64,000 nucleotides of DNA from Clitoria ternatea (Eukaryota > Streptophyta > Magnoliopsida > Fabales > Fabaceae). The position numbers and the translations under genes are program-made. The stretch is from contig CM075670.1 in assembly GCA_037962975.1 (NCBI GenBank), forward strand, positions 86,927,501-86,991,500, in the 5' to 3' direction. Numbering within the stretch: position 1 is the stretch's first letter; every line of letters starts with the position of its first letter. Shown in pieces: positions 12,320-23,889 of the stretch. A model generated the notes under the pieces. It was not told where the DNA came from, did not search any database, and worked only from the letters and a program-made list of their open reading frames with translations.

Positions 12320-13598
12320 TGTTGGAAATATGCACTAAGAGCCTATATAGGATGCATTATTTTTTATAAGTCATTTTTTGGTAAATAGTTTAACAGCCTT
12401 TATTTATCCTTGGAGTAATAGGTCATATAAGAGTTATTCCTAAAATGTATCTAATCAAGTATTTACATGGGGACAAGTAAATACATTAAGACTAGTGTGT
12501 GAGTGTACTAATGATCTGATCTCACAGATCATGGATATAGATGATATCAAGTCTTTACACGGGTACAAATTAAGAGTAATGATGTACTAGACAGGCCCAC
12601 CATGAGAACGTTGCATGGATTGTTACATGAATGTCATAAACGATTCTCAATGTGATAATGGTATATGTAGTCCTTCGACCTGAAGTCACTATGATTCCTA
12701 TATAAGGAATTTGTTGTTATTATATAATCAAACGTCTTCTATAACAAGAGGACTATAAAGGTTGTGATGAGGTAATAAACAAATTATGTAGAGGAATGTG
12801 AGTGATGTAGATGAGATTTATCTCTCCTATGTGATAGGAGTGATTCCTATAGGCCACTTGATGGGGTGAGACTAAGGAAATGCATGGCCATGCTAGAAAC
12901 AATAAATATTAGATATTTATTTGGATAAAGTCTACTCCGGTATTAAGTAAAATAAATTAGGCCGTACAAGGATGACACGACCATACCTTGGGGGCAATTA
13001 GGATATCATGACAAAAGGAACAAACATATAAAATAATTGTCACTTATAGGTTATGTTGATATTAAATAATATTCGGACATAATGATGCATTGCTAGATGC
13101 CACTCTTATTTTATATTAATAATAAAATATTTTATTATTAATATAATCTAGTATTTTACCTATAGAGTCACACATATAGAGTAAGCCCATCAGAAAATAA
13201 CTTTTTATTTTAGTTGGACTAAAATAAAACTATTGGGCCTAACTCATTTAGAATAAGTAAGGAGCCCACTCTTTAGATAGCAAATTAGGTCAAACCTAAG
13301 CCTATAAATAGAGCATAAGATGCTCATAGGCGGCACCCAAAAAAAGAGACACAAAATATGCAAAAGTTACAAAAGCTACACGCCGTTAAACTAGCATTTG
13401 AAAGGTGTAGCATTTCTGGTAGGAGTACTCATGTGGACTCCTAATGGACGAGGCTATGACTGCTTCGATAATCTTTAAGAGGTAATCCTAAAACGCAATA
13501 TTTTTTTGTGTTTGTCTTATACTTTGAAACACGACGCTTTACAAATCCTATGAGAATCCTTGTATTTCTGCTGCTAATGCACTAAAGATTCTCGAACA
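12320..13598 (+). repeat. 3' LTR of copia element
   Basis: 1279 bp, TGTTGG...GAACA, pairing with 5530-6807. TATA box TATAAATA is at 13303-13310. Confidence 0.9.
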
Positions 13599-13603
13599 GA
13601 ATA

Positions 13604-13646
13604 TTGAGGATAATGTCCATCTTAGTTTGGGGTGGTAGGATAGACA
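13604..13646 (+). other. Athila-2 spacer with polypurine-like tract
   Basis: A short host strip between the copia element and solo LTR-c. It contains AGTTTGGGGTGGTA (13624-13637), the form of an Athila polypurine tract, although the actual LTR of this element begins only at 61896. See the note on duplicated tracts. Confidence 0.5.
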
Positions 13647-15050
13647 ACTTATGTAACATCCTTAAATTTAACTTTTGGGTAAATTATATTGGTTAATTAA
13701 ATAAATTAAATGAGTGATATAATCCCTAAGTGATTAGAGTAATTTTTTTTGAATTTACCAGGGTAAGTTTTGGGTAACCACTAATTACCCGGTTTGTTTA
13801 AAAGTCAAATGAACAAGCCAAGTTACCAAAATGCCTTTAAGTGACAAATGAAATGTCATTGTAATTAACCTTTCATTCACGCAGGCCCACGGGTAATTGG
13901 AAATCAGAAATTGAATTCACATTCACTCTCTATTTCACACTACTGCAGCAACAAGGCAAAGCAAAAATTGGAAAATAGAGATTTCACTCTCCTCTCCCAC
14001 AAGCTACATGCAAAAGAAAAAGGGACTTTCATGGTTCTTTTTCCCGGGAGCAACCACCCCTAAATTCCACCATTCTCTTCCTAATGTCTTCAAGTAAAGG
14101 CAAGAGTGCATGATCTTCTTCTTCTTCCTTCTTTGTGTGGCAGCCATTGATGGGTTGTTTAGAGCTTAGATTTTGAGTTTGAAACGGTAAACCCATGAAC
14201 CCTTGTTTTCAATTCTGCTACTCCTTCATTCCTATCTCTTGATTCTTTAATTTCTTAAGTTAGAAGCATCTTCGGAGCTTGGGTGTGCGTGGACAGCCTT
14301 GGGGTACATTAAGGTTTCTAATTTTCTACGTTTCAAGTGAGTAATTTGGTACCTATGACTTCCAAGATTTTATTCCGCGAGTTTTGGAGCTTGATAATAA
14401 GTGTTTCTATGAAACTAAGCGATTTCGAAGTAGTTTGAAGTAACGGACAAGTTTGGGGTTCTTCGGAATTGAGCTTCAGAGGTCATTGGCTTGAATTGGT
14501 AAGCCATTAATTAATTAAAATAATTATTGATAGTTGTTTTGGCTCCGTTTTGTGAGATTTGATTTGATTGAATTAATGATAATTTTGGAAATATTTTGGA
14601 AGTGTTTTGAAGTGTGGGTCATAGTCAGAAACAAGTATCGATAGGTAATCATATTGTCGGTAAGTTAAAACTTATCGAAATAAGTATGGATTGATGTTTC
14701 TAGCTGGAAATACAAATTTAATAGTGATCTTGATATTAAGAGATGTTATTATGAATTTTAGAAGGTTGATTAATTGTTAAAAGGGTGATCGGAGAGCTAT
14801 CAGTGAGCATTCAGATCGCTTATGAGCTTCTGGATTATCTATTTCTAGGTAGGGGAAGCTATTATATTTTAAATGCATAGTTTATGGATGGGTTAGTGGT
14901 ATATTGACCTGTTTCTAATTTATATATTTGTGAAATATGATGTTTGAATTGTTTAAATTATGAGGTGTAGTTAGTATACCCCGCTTGTATGATAATTGAG
15001 AATTATTGATGATTATGATATGTTCTGTCCATGATGTTGATATTAAATTG

Positions 15051-15221
15051 CATGAGATGCAGTTTAGTGATTAAATTGATGATTATATGTTACATGAGAT
15101 GTATGACTTGATTGGATTAATATTTATATGCATGAGATGCGATAGAATAATTAAAGTGGTGTTATTGTAATGCATGAGATGCAATTAAATATTGATGATA
15201 ATGAGATTTTTCATGAGATGC
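15051..15221. repeat. ~40-bp tandem repeat (CATGAGATGC), five copies
   Basis: The phrase CATGAGATGC or CATGAGATGT starts at 15051, 15093, 15131, 15172 and 15212, a spacing of 38-42 bp. The intervening sequence is AT-rich with TTAAAT/GATGATTAT phrases. It lies in the first piece of LTR-c. Confidence 0.75.
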
Positions 15222-15564
15222 AAGTGATGATTAAATAAATGATTATGTTATAATTGATAATGAAAATGGTTAATTGATGCATGTTATGCGAGTTGTGAAT
15301 TTAAATGGAAATCCCTTGGTGATGGTAACCAAGTGGTGGCCCCTGGTGATGGTAATCAGGTGGTCTATTGATGATTGATTATTATTTGGCATAACATATG
15401 CATTCAAACACACGCAGGACTTGAGCCACGAAAGTGATTGGTGAGGTATCACCATATTTGTGAGGAAGGTGCCTGTACATAGTGTATATAGGCTGTATAG
15501 TATTTTGGTAGTAGCCTTGACTGGCTCTTGTATATATATTATTTTAATAGTTGATGTGTATATA

Positions 15565-17742
15565 TGGTAGACCCAAAAATTGTGTTGGGCTTCTTTATTG
15601 GTGATCTGTCCAGAACCGGGGTCAAGAGATCCGGTGTCGGGTCAGTCACAAATAGTGAGATGATTACGTCTCTGAAGACCGGTTATGTGAGTATCCGGTC
15701 TATGTATCCGATGTCTCTGTATGAAGAGAGCGGTCTGGGCGTCCTGGAGGTCCTTCACACCGTCCTCACGCGTTGATGTGGGCGAAAGGTGGTGTCACCT
15801 GCGAAGATTCTCCGACGCTCAAGTCAGTAATCGTATTCCAAGTGAGGAATGTTTTCAGAGAGTAATTGTAAGTTGAAAAGTAGTCGAAGATCCCCCTCTT
15901 CATTGATGAAGAGAGTTCATATACCTGATTGGCTTGATAATAGAGGACTTGTTAGTGGGGAACCACTAACCTCCAATAACATTATAAATTATTATTTTAT
16001 TGTGCACTTGCCAGTATGATTGAGTCAAGTGGCTATTTTATATTGAGCGTAGGGAGTATGGGCTGGAATTAGGGGACAAGTTGATCATTCCCGTGAGCAG
16101 ATTTTGGCTCGTAGTGTGGGGAATAGAATCTTTATCCTCATCCCTGTAGCAATGCCCTTTGTCTTCAGTATGGTGACGTGTATGTTATCCGGGGTCATGG
16201 TATTATCAGGACTAACCGGTGCTGGGAGAACGCCTGACGCGGAATTATAGTCCGGATGTATACCGATGACACCGGTTGCACGTAGTCAAATGGTCAATGA
16301 CGTTAAAAATATATCTTGTAGAACGGATACCGGTATCGAGACCGGATCAATTGGCAAGCGCACCAATTTATCATTGCAGTTTTCAAAATAGATATCTTTC
16401 CCACAAAGATTAAATGTTTTCAGTATGAAATAGTAATTCTTATTTACTATGGTAAATTTATCAAAACTTATTAACAAAAGAATAATGTATGCACAATTTG
16501 TACAATATTCACAGATTTGGAGATTGATTTATACATTGGGTGAAAGATTATAAATTCTAAATTTACTAGAAATAACTCTGAGTAGTATTTCAAAATAAAT
16601 CCAATACACAGATGAACACACTATGTTGGAATTAGGGTCATCATAGACATGCATATTTAATTATCAAGTTCATGTCATTGCAGCTTAAAATCATTATACT
16701 TGATTCCTCGTGATATAAATTCTAAATAGTTACCGTAAAGTCTGATCCCTCATATGCTTTCTCAGTAAAAACTTACTTTAAGTCCTGGCCTTAACACAAT
16801 AATAATTACCAACTCTATCCCTAGTAATTGGTATATTAAGGGTATTTCAACTTTTACTTTCGTTAAAGTAGTTTAACACGCATGAAAATCATTCTCCCGT
16901 TTGAAGTTCATGCTAATAAAGGATTGAAATACTAACAGGGTACTTGAATCATAATCATGATAGATAGGTTCACCAATTACAACATCATATTCATAGATAG
17001 GTTCACCAATTCCAACATAAACAAATTAGTTACACATGATGAAAGTAGAAACACAAATTACAATTGATGACATCACAAGCACTTGATCACACTTCATAAT
17101 ACGGAAAGCGCACAATACAACACAACACTCTCAAGTATATGGAAATTATTTTAGAATACTAACTCAGAAAAGACACTCTGAATTTGAGAGAATGAAGAAA
17201 GTAATGGGATGCTTAGAATGGTGGAGAATGACCCTATTTATAGGGCTGAGTAGAGGTCCTGACGGTACGCATCAGACCTCTGACTTAGCCTCCACTAATT
17301 TACATAATTTCTGGCCATGATTAACAATAATTAATTCAATTAATGGCCAGACATATTTCCTAATTGTCCTCCACTACTTTTGTCCATTTGCTGATAGTGG
17401 ATTGGCCAATAATGGCCACTTTGCTGAGTGCAAGGCCACTTGGAAGTGGAGTCCACGTAGCTTCTGGCGCTACGCGTAGGTCTGACGCGTAGCATCAGCA
17501 CAAAAACCTTGACGCTACATGTGGGGTTGATGTTACGCGTCAGCCCTTCAACTTTGTATAAATTTTTACTTCAGTTCTTCCTCTTTTCACTACAAAAATA
17601 CAGAAAATGGGTCATAGTAGCTGAGTTTTAATAATTTTCATTTATTTCAAATAAAACCTAAATTTATTAACATTTAAACTAATTTTTATTATTTTTAACA
17701 CACTTTTAATTATAAAAATAACAGTAAATTTGAGGACTAACA
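15565..17742 (-). repeat. 3' LTR of Athila-1 (with 748-bp insertion)
   Basis: The net length without the insertion is about 1425 bp against 1457 bp for its partner. On the minus strand a TATA box TATAAATA is at 17235-17242. The promoter-side region carries ACGCGT at 17472, 17485 and 17535 within repeats of TGACGCTACGCGT-like phrases. Confidence 0.9.
15602..16349. mobile_element. Solo LTR-d (748 bp) inside Athila-1 LTR
   Basis: It begins TGATCTGTCC and ends ACCGGATCA, flanked by perfect ATTGG repeats (15597-15601 and 16350-16354). The undisturbed LTR at 26592 shows the empty site, so the boundaries are certain. The ends are TG...CA and the first five bases are the inverse of the last five. 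It is more GC-rich than its surroundings and rich in CCGG-containing phrases. There is no internal coding domain. It is most likely a solo LTR of an unidentified family; a small non-autonomous LTR element is an alternative. The ORF at 15564-15776 straddles its boundary and is spurious. Confidence 0.88.
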
Positions 17743-17756
17743 AATACCCCCAACTT
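17743..17756 (-). other. Polypurine tract of Athila-1
   Basis: Read on the minus strand this is AAGTTGGGGGTATT, directly before the 3' LTR start TGTTAGTCC. It primes plus-strand DNA synthesis. Confidence 0.85.
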
Positions 17757-18942
17757 AGGAAATTGTTCTCCCTCGAGCAACACAAACTAAAACTAAAACA
17801 ACTTTTTTTGAAATCAAATTTTTGAAAAGTCCGAAAAGAGGATTGAAGATAAAATTAATACAATGTCATATCAATAAATCAAGCTTATTTCAAGGCTTAC
17901 CTCACAAGTGTTTATCTCTGTCCAAAGGTAATCTGTTAGCTCAATCGATTATAAAATCAAACAAATTTAATTTTGATTTTTATCTTATCAATTGTCAATC
18001 ATACAAAATCAAACAAGAGTCACAAGGTGTTTTCAAGGGTTGTAATGAGGCTTGGTTACAAGAAATTATGGTTTTTGTTGGAATTCAAACACCTGAAATT
18101 ATAAAAGAGCATTTCATAATTTAGGGTGTCTTTGTTTAACCCAAAATCTTACTTCTCCTTTTTGGTAAATACCCCCAACTTAATCCTTTTCATTATTTCT
18201 TTTCTTTGATTTTGCACATATATTTCTTTTTCATTTATACATGCATTACTGATAATTTGAAAAGGCTAAGTTTAATTTTCACTCCTTATTTTGTAAGAAC
18301 ACTCAAAATATTTTTCTTTTTGTTTAAATGCTCTTTTATTAAATCAGATAAATGGAATGTTTAAAAATATTTATGAGTTACGGGTGCTAAAGAAGTTATT
18401 TAAGGCTCAAATGGCTATCAAAGGATAAATACATTTTACCATGGTAAGCTTTTTGGCTCTAAGTTCTTGTATTTAGCAAAAATGTGCCTTGATTGTGCTC
18501 TTGAATCATTTGTATAATACTACAAATCAAAGAATTAAGGAAAATCAATTTGAATGAGATTATGTCGAAACCCTCAAGTGTTTAAAGATCTCTTAGCTCA
18601 CTGGGTTTTTGAAATTAGCTTGATTATTAAAAAGAACATTGTAATTGGTTTTATCAAAATGCCTTATTTGTAAAAGAATCGATTATTGATGATTGAAAAA
18701 TAGTTCATTATGTAAAAACTTCAAGCGTGTTAAATTTTCAACTCAAAAATTTGATCATTTTATTTTATTAAAAATACTTATTTTTTATTTTTACTTTAAA
18801 GAAAAGAAAATTAATTATAAAATCACTCCACACAGAATCAAATCACAGTAATATATAATCCAAACCAAAGTATCAAAATTCCAAGTAAATATCAAACTAA
18901 ATGTAAAAGCAGTAATAGAAATGCATAAAATAAACATGGCCC
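17757..18942. other. Non-coding spacer of Athila-1, with second polypurine tract
   Basis: About 1.2 kb between the extra ORF and the LTR, AT-rich. At 18167-18182 the minus strand reads TAAGTTGGGGGTATTT, nearly identical to the tract next to the LTR about 425 bp away. The plus-strand ORF 17822-18124 here looks like chance. Confidence 0.6.
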
Positions 18943-20226
18943 TCAGTCATCATCCTCCATATGCTCATCATCATCACCCTCTTCATCGGCATCACCTTCC
19001 TCATCTGTAGTGTCAGCCAGAGCTCCAGAAGGTCCACTTGCCTCAGGGTATGTAGGCTAGTCACCAGGCCAAGCTACATGAGCTACAAAGTCGGCTGGTG
19101 TCATAAATGGTGCACCCTCTCCCTGTATCCTGTACTGATAAAATTAATCATGTAAGTGAACATAGGCTCAGTGAAAAACAGCCATCATCTGCATCATATA
19201 CTGATGCTCCACACTCAACTTGGCAAAACCCTCTGTAATAGCATCTGTGGATGCTGGCTGTGGTGGTATCCTCCTTCTCGGTCTAGGCTGAGCCTCCTAC
19301 TCGAGAGGCAAAAGCTCGCACTACTGAACAAAATAATCTCTGTTCACTAGAACCTTGGGGACTCTCCCCGAAGAACTAGTAAACTTAGGTGATGGCATCT
19401 GCACCCCCTACCTTCTCAGTAAGGCAAAAATGATCAGTGGAAAGGGTACAGGGCGATTCACTTTATACCTAAGGGCATATAAGTGAATCTGCTCGGATAT
19501 GAGCTCAGCTATATCAATGGTGTGGCCCTGAAGAATAGAATACAACAAACAACATCTATCAACTGGTAGAGTAGAGAGGTGAGAAACTGGAGTGATATTA
19601 TGGAACATCAAATAAGACCACGCCTAAGCCAAATGAGTCATCTGGGTCTTCAACAGATTAGATGGAGTTTTATTAACCCTTCTCAGGTTAAATAGATTCC
19701 ATCTTTGCTCAAGAAGTAAGCAACCTAATCTACGAAGTATCCTAAATTACCATCCTCTGTTGTAACCTTGTTTCTATTTTCCTTCCAGAAAAGAATGTCG
19801 CTCTCGGAAGTAGGCTCCCAAGGATTGCCCAGTAGGGCACTAATAGTATCTCTATCATAGGTGATGTGCCCGCTTCTCACCCAGTTGCTCCGCATCTGCC
19901 CAATGTTAGGTGAATCCTGGCGAGTTCGATAGGCGTTCGCGTAAAACTCCATCACTAGGATTGGGATCTCCCTCAGTGGATAGGGTAAATAGTGTACCCC
20001 ACCTTCTCCTTTATATCTCTCCCAGGTCTAGAACTTTCTCCCAGATAAGCCTCTGACCCTTAATCTGGTGGAACCTAGTCCACTTCGCATTAGTCTTGAA
20101 CCTAGTAGGGTCACAAGGTCCAAGCTGCTCCTCCTCAACATGGGTATCAGGGTCCTTAGAAGAGGTAGTGTTTGTGGTCCTTCTTCTTTTTGGACCGGTA
20201 GCTGGAATGGATTTCTTGAGGGCCAT
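18943..20226 (-). pseudogene. Extra ORF in env position, plant transposon-protein-like
   Basis: The minus-strand frame starts at ATG 20226 with a basic, Ser/Thr-rich N-terminus (MALKKSIPATGPKRRRTT). It continues in pieces: 19955-19725 with 'FYANAYRT' and 'TISALLGNPWEP', 19611-19408 with 'CCLLYSILQGHTIDIAELISEQI', and a very acidic tail (DADEEGDDDEHMEDDD) ending with TGA at 18943. The two central pieces resemble the 'putative plant transposon protein' domain (recalled as PF20167, Transposase_32). It follows integrase on the same strand, where other Athila elements have an env-like gene. No signal peptide or membrane segment is seen. Frameshifts and stops (e.g. a TAG around 19060) break it. The function is unknown. 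Confidence 0.6.
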
Positions 20227-21000
20227 CTACAAGAAAAATTAACAAACATACAAATTAACTAGAAAATTTCACTCCAACAAAAACACTCAAAGATGATATA
20301 TATGCATCACATATATTTTTGGTTTTATGATTTCCAGAACAAAATAAATTAAATCGTACAAACAACGATTTATATATACATACAAAATTATTAAATTTCA
20401 AAAACAAAACAATAATCATACAAATGATGTTTAAACAAAATTAATTCAAAAATATATCACACATACATATTTTTTGAAAAATAAAATACAAAAACTAAGA
20501 TTACTTTTAACAATTATGCAAGAAAGTATAACAGTTATTATGAAAAAAATATTTTTTTTTATTTTTAAGATAAAACAAACAAATAAAAATTCACACAAAA
20601 ATTAAAAACAAACATAATTTATACACATACTAATAGAAAAATAAATTTTTAATTTTCAATAGAAATTCATGCAATATATTATACAAATTTACAAATAGTT
20701 GAACAAAAAAATTAAGAAAATAGAGACAGGGGCCTAACGCGTAGCGTTACTAGGACGCTACGCGTCAGGGTGAAAATTTTGATCTCACGCTACGCGTGGG
20801 GTCCTGATTTTCTCTTTCTTAAATTTTTTAATTTTAAAACCCTTCTTCTTGCAATTTTTTAAAAACCTTTTATTTTCAAAACTAAATTTTAATCCAAATT
20901 CAGTAAAAACATTTTATTTTATTATTTATTTATTTTTTAATTAAAAAATTAAAATTACATAGAAATTAACACAAATAAATAATAGGTTGCCTCTCATTGA
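20227..21000. other. AT-rich spacer upstream of the extra ORF
   Basis: No coding sequence is recognised. Long A/T runs flank a compact GC-rich block at 20730-20812, which holds the motif cluster annotated separately. Confidence 0.55.
20737..20797 (-). promoter_or_regulatory. Internal ACGCTACGCGT cluster like the LTR promoter
   Basis: Three ACGCGT hexamers (20737, 20760, 20792) lie in phrases such as ACGCTACGCGT. The same phrases occur in the LTRs at 17472-17540 and 27778-27846. ACGCGT is the CGCG box bound by CAMTA-type plant factors (known motif; binding here is inference). The block sits about 0.5 kb upstream of the extra ORF start on the minus strand. It may drive a separate transcript, or it may be a relic of sequence exchange with the LTR. 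Confidence 0.5.
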
Positions 21001-21257
21001 GCGTTTGATTTACTGTCTCTAGCTTGACATCCTGCATATCACATATCAGTTAGATAACAGATAGTGGTGAGTCTGTTGATTTCACCACCCAGATATGGTT
21101 TCAATCTTTGGTCATTGACCATCCAACTTCTTTTGGAAATTGGATCTTCAATCTCCAATGCTCCATATAGTTTAACTTCCTTAATCACAAATGGGCCTGA
21201 CCACTTTGATTTCAATTTACCAAGAAATAATTTTAATCTTGAATTAAACAGTAAAAC

Positions 21258-22640
21258 TTACTGAACTAGTGTGAAGTGTCTTTTATTTAATTTCTTGTCA
21301 TGGTAAGCTTTCACCTTACTCTTGTAGCATATGGATGACTCATAAGCATTATTCCTCATTTCCTCTAACCCAAGTAACTGCAACTTTCTTTTGTCAGCTA
21401 CTGCATTAGGATCAAAGTTGGTGAATTTTAATGCCCAATATGCCTTATGTTCCATCTCCACTGGAAGATGACAAGCTTTTCCATAGACCATCTGAAAAGG
21501 GGAAAGGCCAATAGGGGTTTTGAATGTAGTTCTGTAAGCCCAGAGTGTATCATCAAGTTTTTGTGACCAATCCTTTTTGGAAGAAGACACAGTCTTTTCC
21601 AAGATTTTTTTCACTTCACGATTTGAAATCTTAGCCTGTCTATTAGTTTGTGGATGATATATTGTGGCCACCTTATGTCTCACTCCATAACACCTTCTGA
21701 AAAATTGTTACAGAAGTGTGATCCTTCACCACTGATCAAAGTTCTTGGTGTTCCAAACATGCAAAAAATGTTTTTCTTCAAGAAATTAACTACAGTTTTG
21801 GTGTCAACATTAGGTGAAGCAATTGCTTCCACCCACTTCGAAACATAATCAACTGCTAAAAAGATATATTGATTGAATTGAGAATAAGGGAAAGGTCCCA
21901 TGGAATCAATACCCCAACAATCAAATACCTCAACCTCCTGAATGTTTGTGAGAGGCATTTCTTGTCTCCTGTTGACATTACCTGTTCACAAGCTTGCACA
22001 AATGAGTGAGAATCCTTAAAAATAGAGGGCCAATACAAACCTGATTGAAGAATTTTTGTAGCGGTCCTCTCACTGTTAAAATGTCCTCCATAAGATGATT
22101 TGTGACAATGCCACAACACATCTTTCATTTCCCAATCAGGCACATAACGACATAGCAAATTATCCACACCAATTTTGAATAAATAAGGGTCATCCCAAAC
22201 AAAATATTTTGCATCTTTGAAAAAAATATTTCTTTGCCGCCAAGTTAAGTCATTTGGAAGAATTCTTGTTGCTTTAAAATCGGCCATATCAGAAAACCAT
22301 GGCCGTTTTCTTATTTCAAAAAGTTTTTCATCAGGAAATTCCTTTAAAATTTCTTTTTCTTTGGCAGTGACCTCATTATTCATCAATCTAGAAAGATGGT
22401 TAGCGACCATATTTTCACTACCCTTCTTATCTTTGATTTCAAGATCATATTCCTGTAGGAGCAAAATCCATCGGATTAACCGAGGTTTAGAGTCAGTTTT
22501 GGTCAAATGATATTTGATGGTTGCGTGATCAGTATAAACAATTATGTTTGAGCCAATCAAATATGATCTAAATTTTTCTAAGGCATACACTATGACTAGT
22601 AACTCTTTTTCAATAGTTGCATAATTTATTTAATTTTCAT
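21258..22640 (-). pseudogene. Athila-1 RNase H and integrase
   Basis: On the minus strand, 22590-21856 gives the end of RNase H ('YALEKFRSYLIGSNIIVYTDH') and then the integrase zinc-binding region ('WHCHKSSYGGHF'). 21958-21680 gives the integrase core with the first catalytic Asp in 'GIDSMGPF'. 21683-21258 gives the core end and the Athila C-terminal region. The position of the second catalytic Asp reads Gly ('LISGEGSHF'). In the helix normally carrying the catalytic Glu, the phrase 'TNRQAKISNREVKK' has Lys where Glu is expected. Frameshifts occur near 21960 and 21690. The enzyme, which would join element DNA to the chromosome, is certainly inactive. Confidence 0.8.
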
Positions 22641-22647
22641 TCAAAAC

Positions 22648-23870
22648 TTAACTAGCATAGTGTATAACTCTAAAAATCTTTTCATATCTTTGACCTAACA
22701 CAGCTCCAACAGCATAATCACTTGCATCGCACATATGTTCAAAGGGTAAGTTCCTGTTAGGAGCAACAATCACAGGGGCAGAAACCAATTTTTCCTTTAA
22801 GGAATTAAAAGCTTTAAGACATGCTTCATCAAATTTGAACTCAACATCTTTGTTTAGAAGGTTTTTCAAAGGTTTGACAATTTTTAAAAAGTCTTGAATA
22901 AACCTTCTATAAAATCCCACATGTCCTAAGAAACTTCTAATACCTTTCACATTTATAGGGGGTGGGAGTTTAGAGATCACCTCAACTTTTACTTGGTCAA
23001 CCTCAATACCTTTTATAGAAATTTTATGACCAAGTACAATACCTTCTCTAACCATGAAGTGACACTTCTTCTAATTCAGTACCAAATTTATTTCAATACA
23101 CCGTTTCAGTACAGTGTCCAAATTGGATAGACATGAATCAAATGAATTCCCAAAAACTGAGAAATCATCCATGAATATTTTAATGTTCTTTTCAATTAGA
23201 TCTATAAAAATAGCAAACATGCATCTTTAAAAAGTAACAGGTGCATTACACAATCCGAATGACATCTTTCTATAAGCAAAAATACCAAAAGTACATGTAA
23301 AAGCGGTCCTTTCTTGGTCAAGAGGGTCAACAGCAATCTGATTATATCCAGAATATCTGTCAAGAAAACAATAGTAAGCCTATCAATAGTAAGCATGTCC
23401 ATATAGTCTTTCAATCATTTGATCCATAAAGGGAAGTGGAAAATGATCTTTTCTTGTTGCTTGATTTAATTTTCTATAATCAATACACATTCTCTAACTT
23501 GTGACAGTTCTTGTTGGGATTAATTCATTTTTATTATTCACAATAACTGTCATTCCTCCCTTTTTTGGAACAACTTGAACAGTACTTACCAATGCACTAT
23601 CAGAAATTGGATAGATGATACCTGCTTTCAGCAATTTCAGAACCTTCTTTTTGGTTACCTCTTTCATGGTTGGATTGAGGCACCTTTGAGGTTGAGCTAC
23701 AGGCTTAAAATCATCCTCCAACAAAATTTTATACATGCAATATGATGGACTTATACCTTTCAGATCTTCGAGTGTCCATCCAATTGCTTCTTGATTTCTT
23801 TTCAACACCTCTACCAGTTTTTCTTCTTCTGTTTCAGTTAACAAATTACTAATGATAACTGGTTTAAGAT
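22648..23870 (-). pseudogene. Athila-1 reverse transcriptase
   Basis: The N-terminal fingers lie at 23844-23494 ('QVVPKKGGMTVIVNNKNELIPTRTV', in part). The palm follows with 'CIDYRKLN' near 23480 and a catalytic FMDD box at 23164-23175. The thumb and RNase H connection run from 23055 to 22648 ('FLGHVGFYRRFIQDF'). Stops lie within the palm, and a ~15-bp microduplication (GCTTACTATTGATAG) near 23375-23400 disrupts the frame. The catalytic aspartates themselves survive. The domain order and phrases place it in the Athila lineage. Confidence 0.8.
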
Positions 23871-23889
23871 TACCTTCCTTTAAAAGATG

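Larger units (their letters stand above)
5530..13598 (+). mobile_element. Ty1/copia retrotransposon, complete, dead
   Basis: An 8.07-kb element with direct LTRs 5530-6807 and 12320-13598. It has a primer site right after the left LTR and a purine tract right before the right LTR. Flanks are GAACA (5525-5529) and GAATA (13599-13603), a target duplication with one change. The left LTR's first bases read TA instead of TG. Over the first ~200 bp the LTRs differ at about a dozen positions by eye, so the insertion is old. The internal coding region is riddled with stops. Order of the remnants (protease-side, integrase, RT, RNase H) is that of copia, not gypsy. It is inserted in the Athila-2 layer. 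Confidence 0.9.

Noticed and set aside
15602..16349. MITE interpretation of LTR-d (TGATC...GATCA inverted ends)
   Set aside because: Only five inverted bases, a 5-bp target duplication and TG..CA ends fit an LTR better.
18961..19350. Plus-strand ORFs over the acidic tail of the Athila-1 accessory ORF
   Set aside because: They are shadows of the minus-strand Asp/Glu codons.
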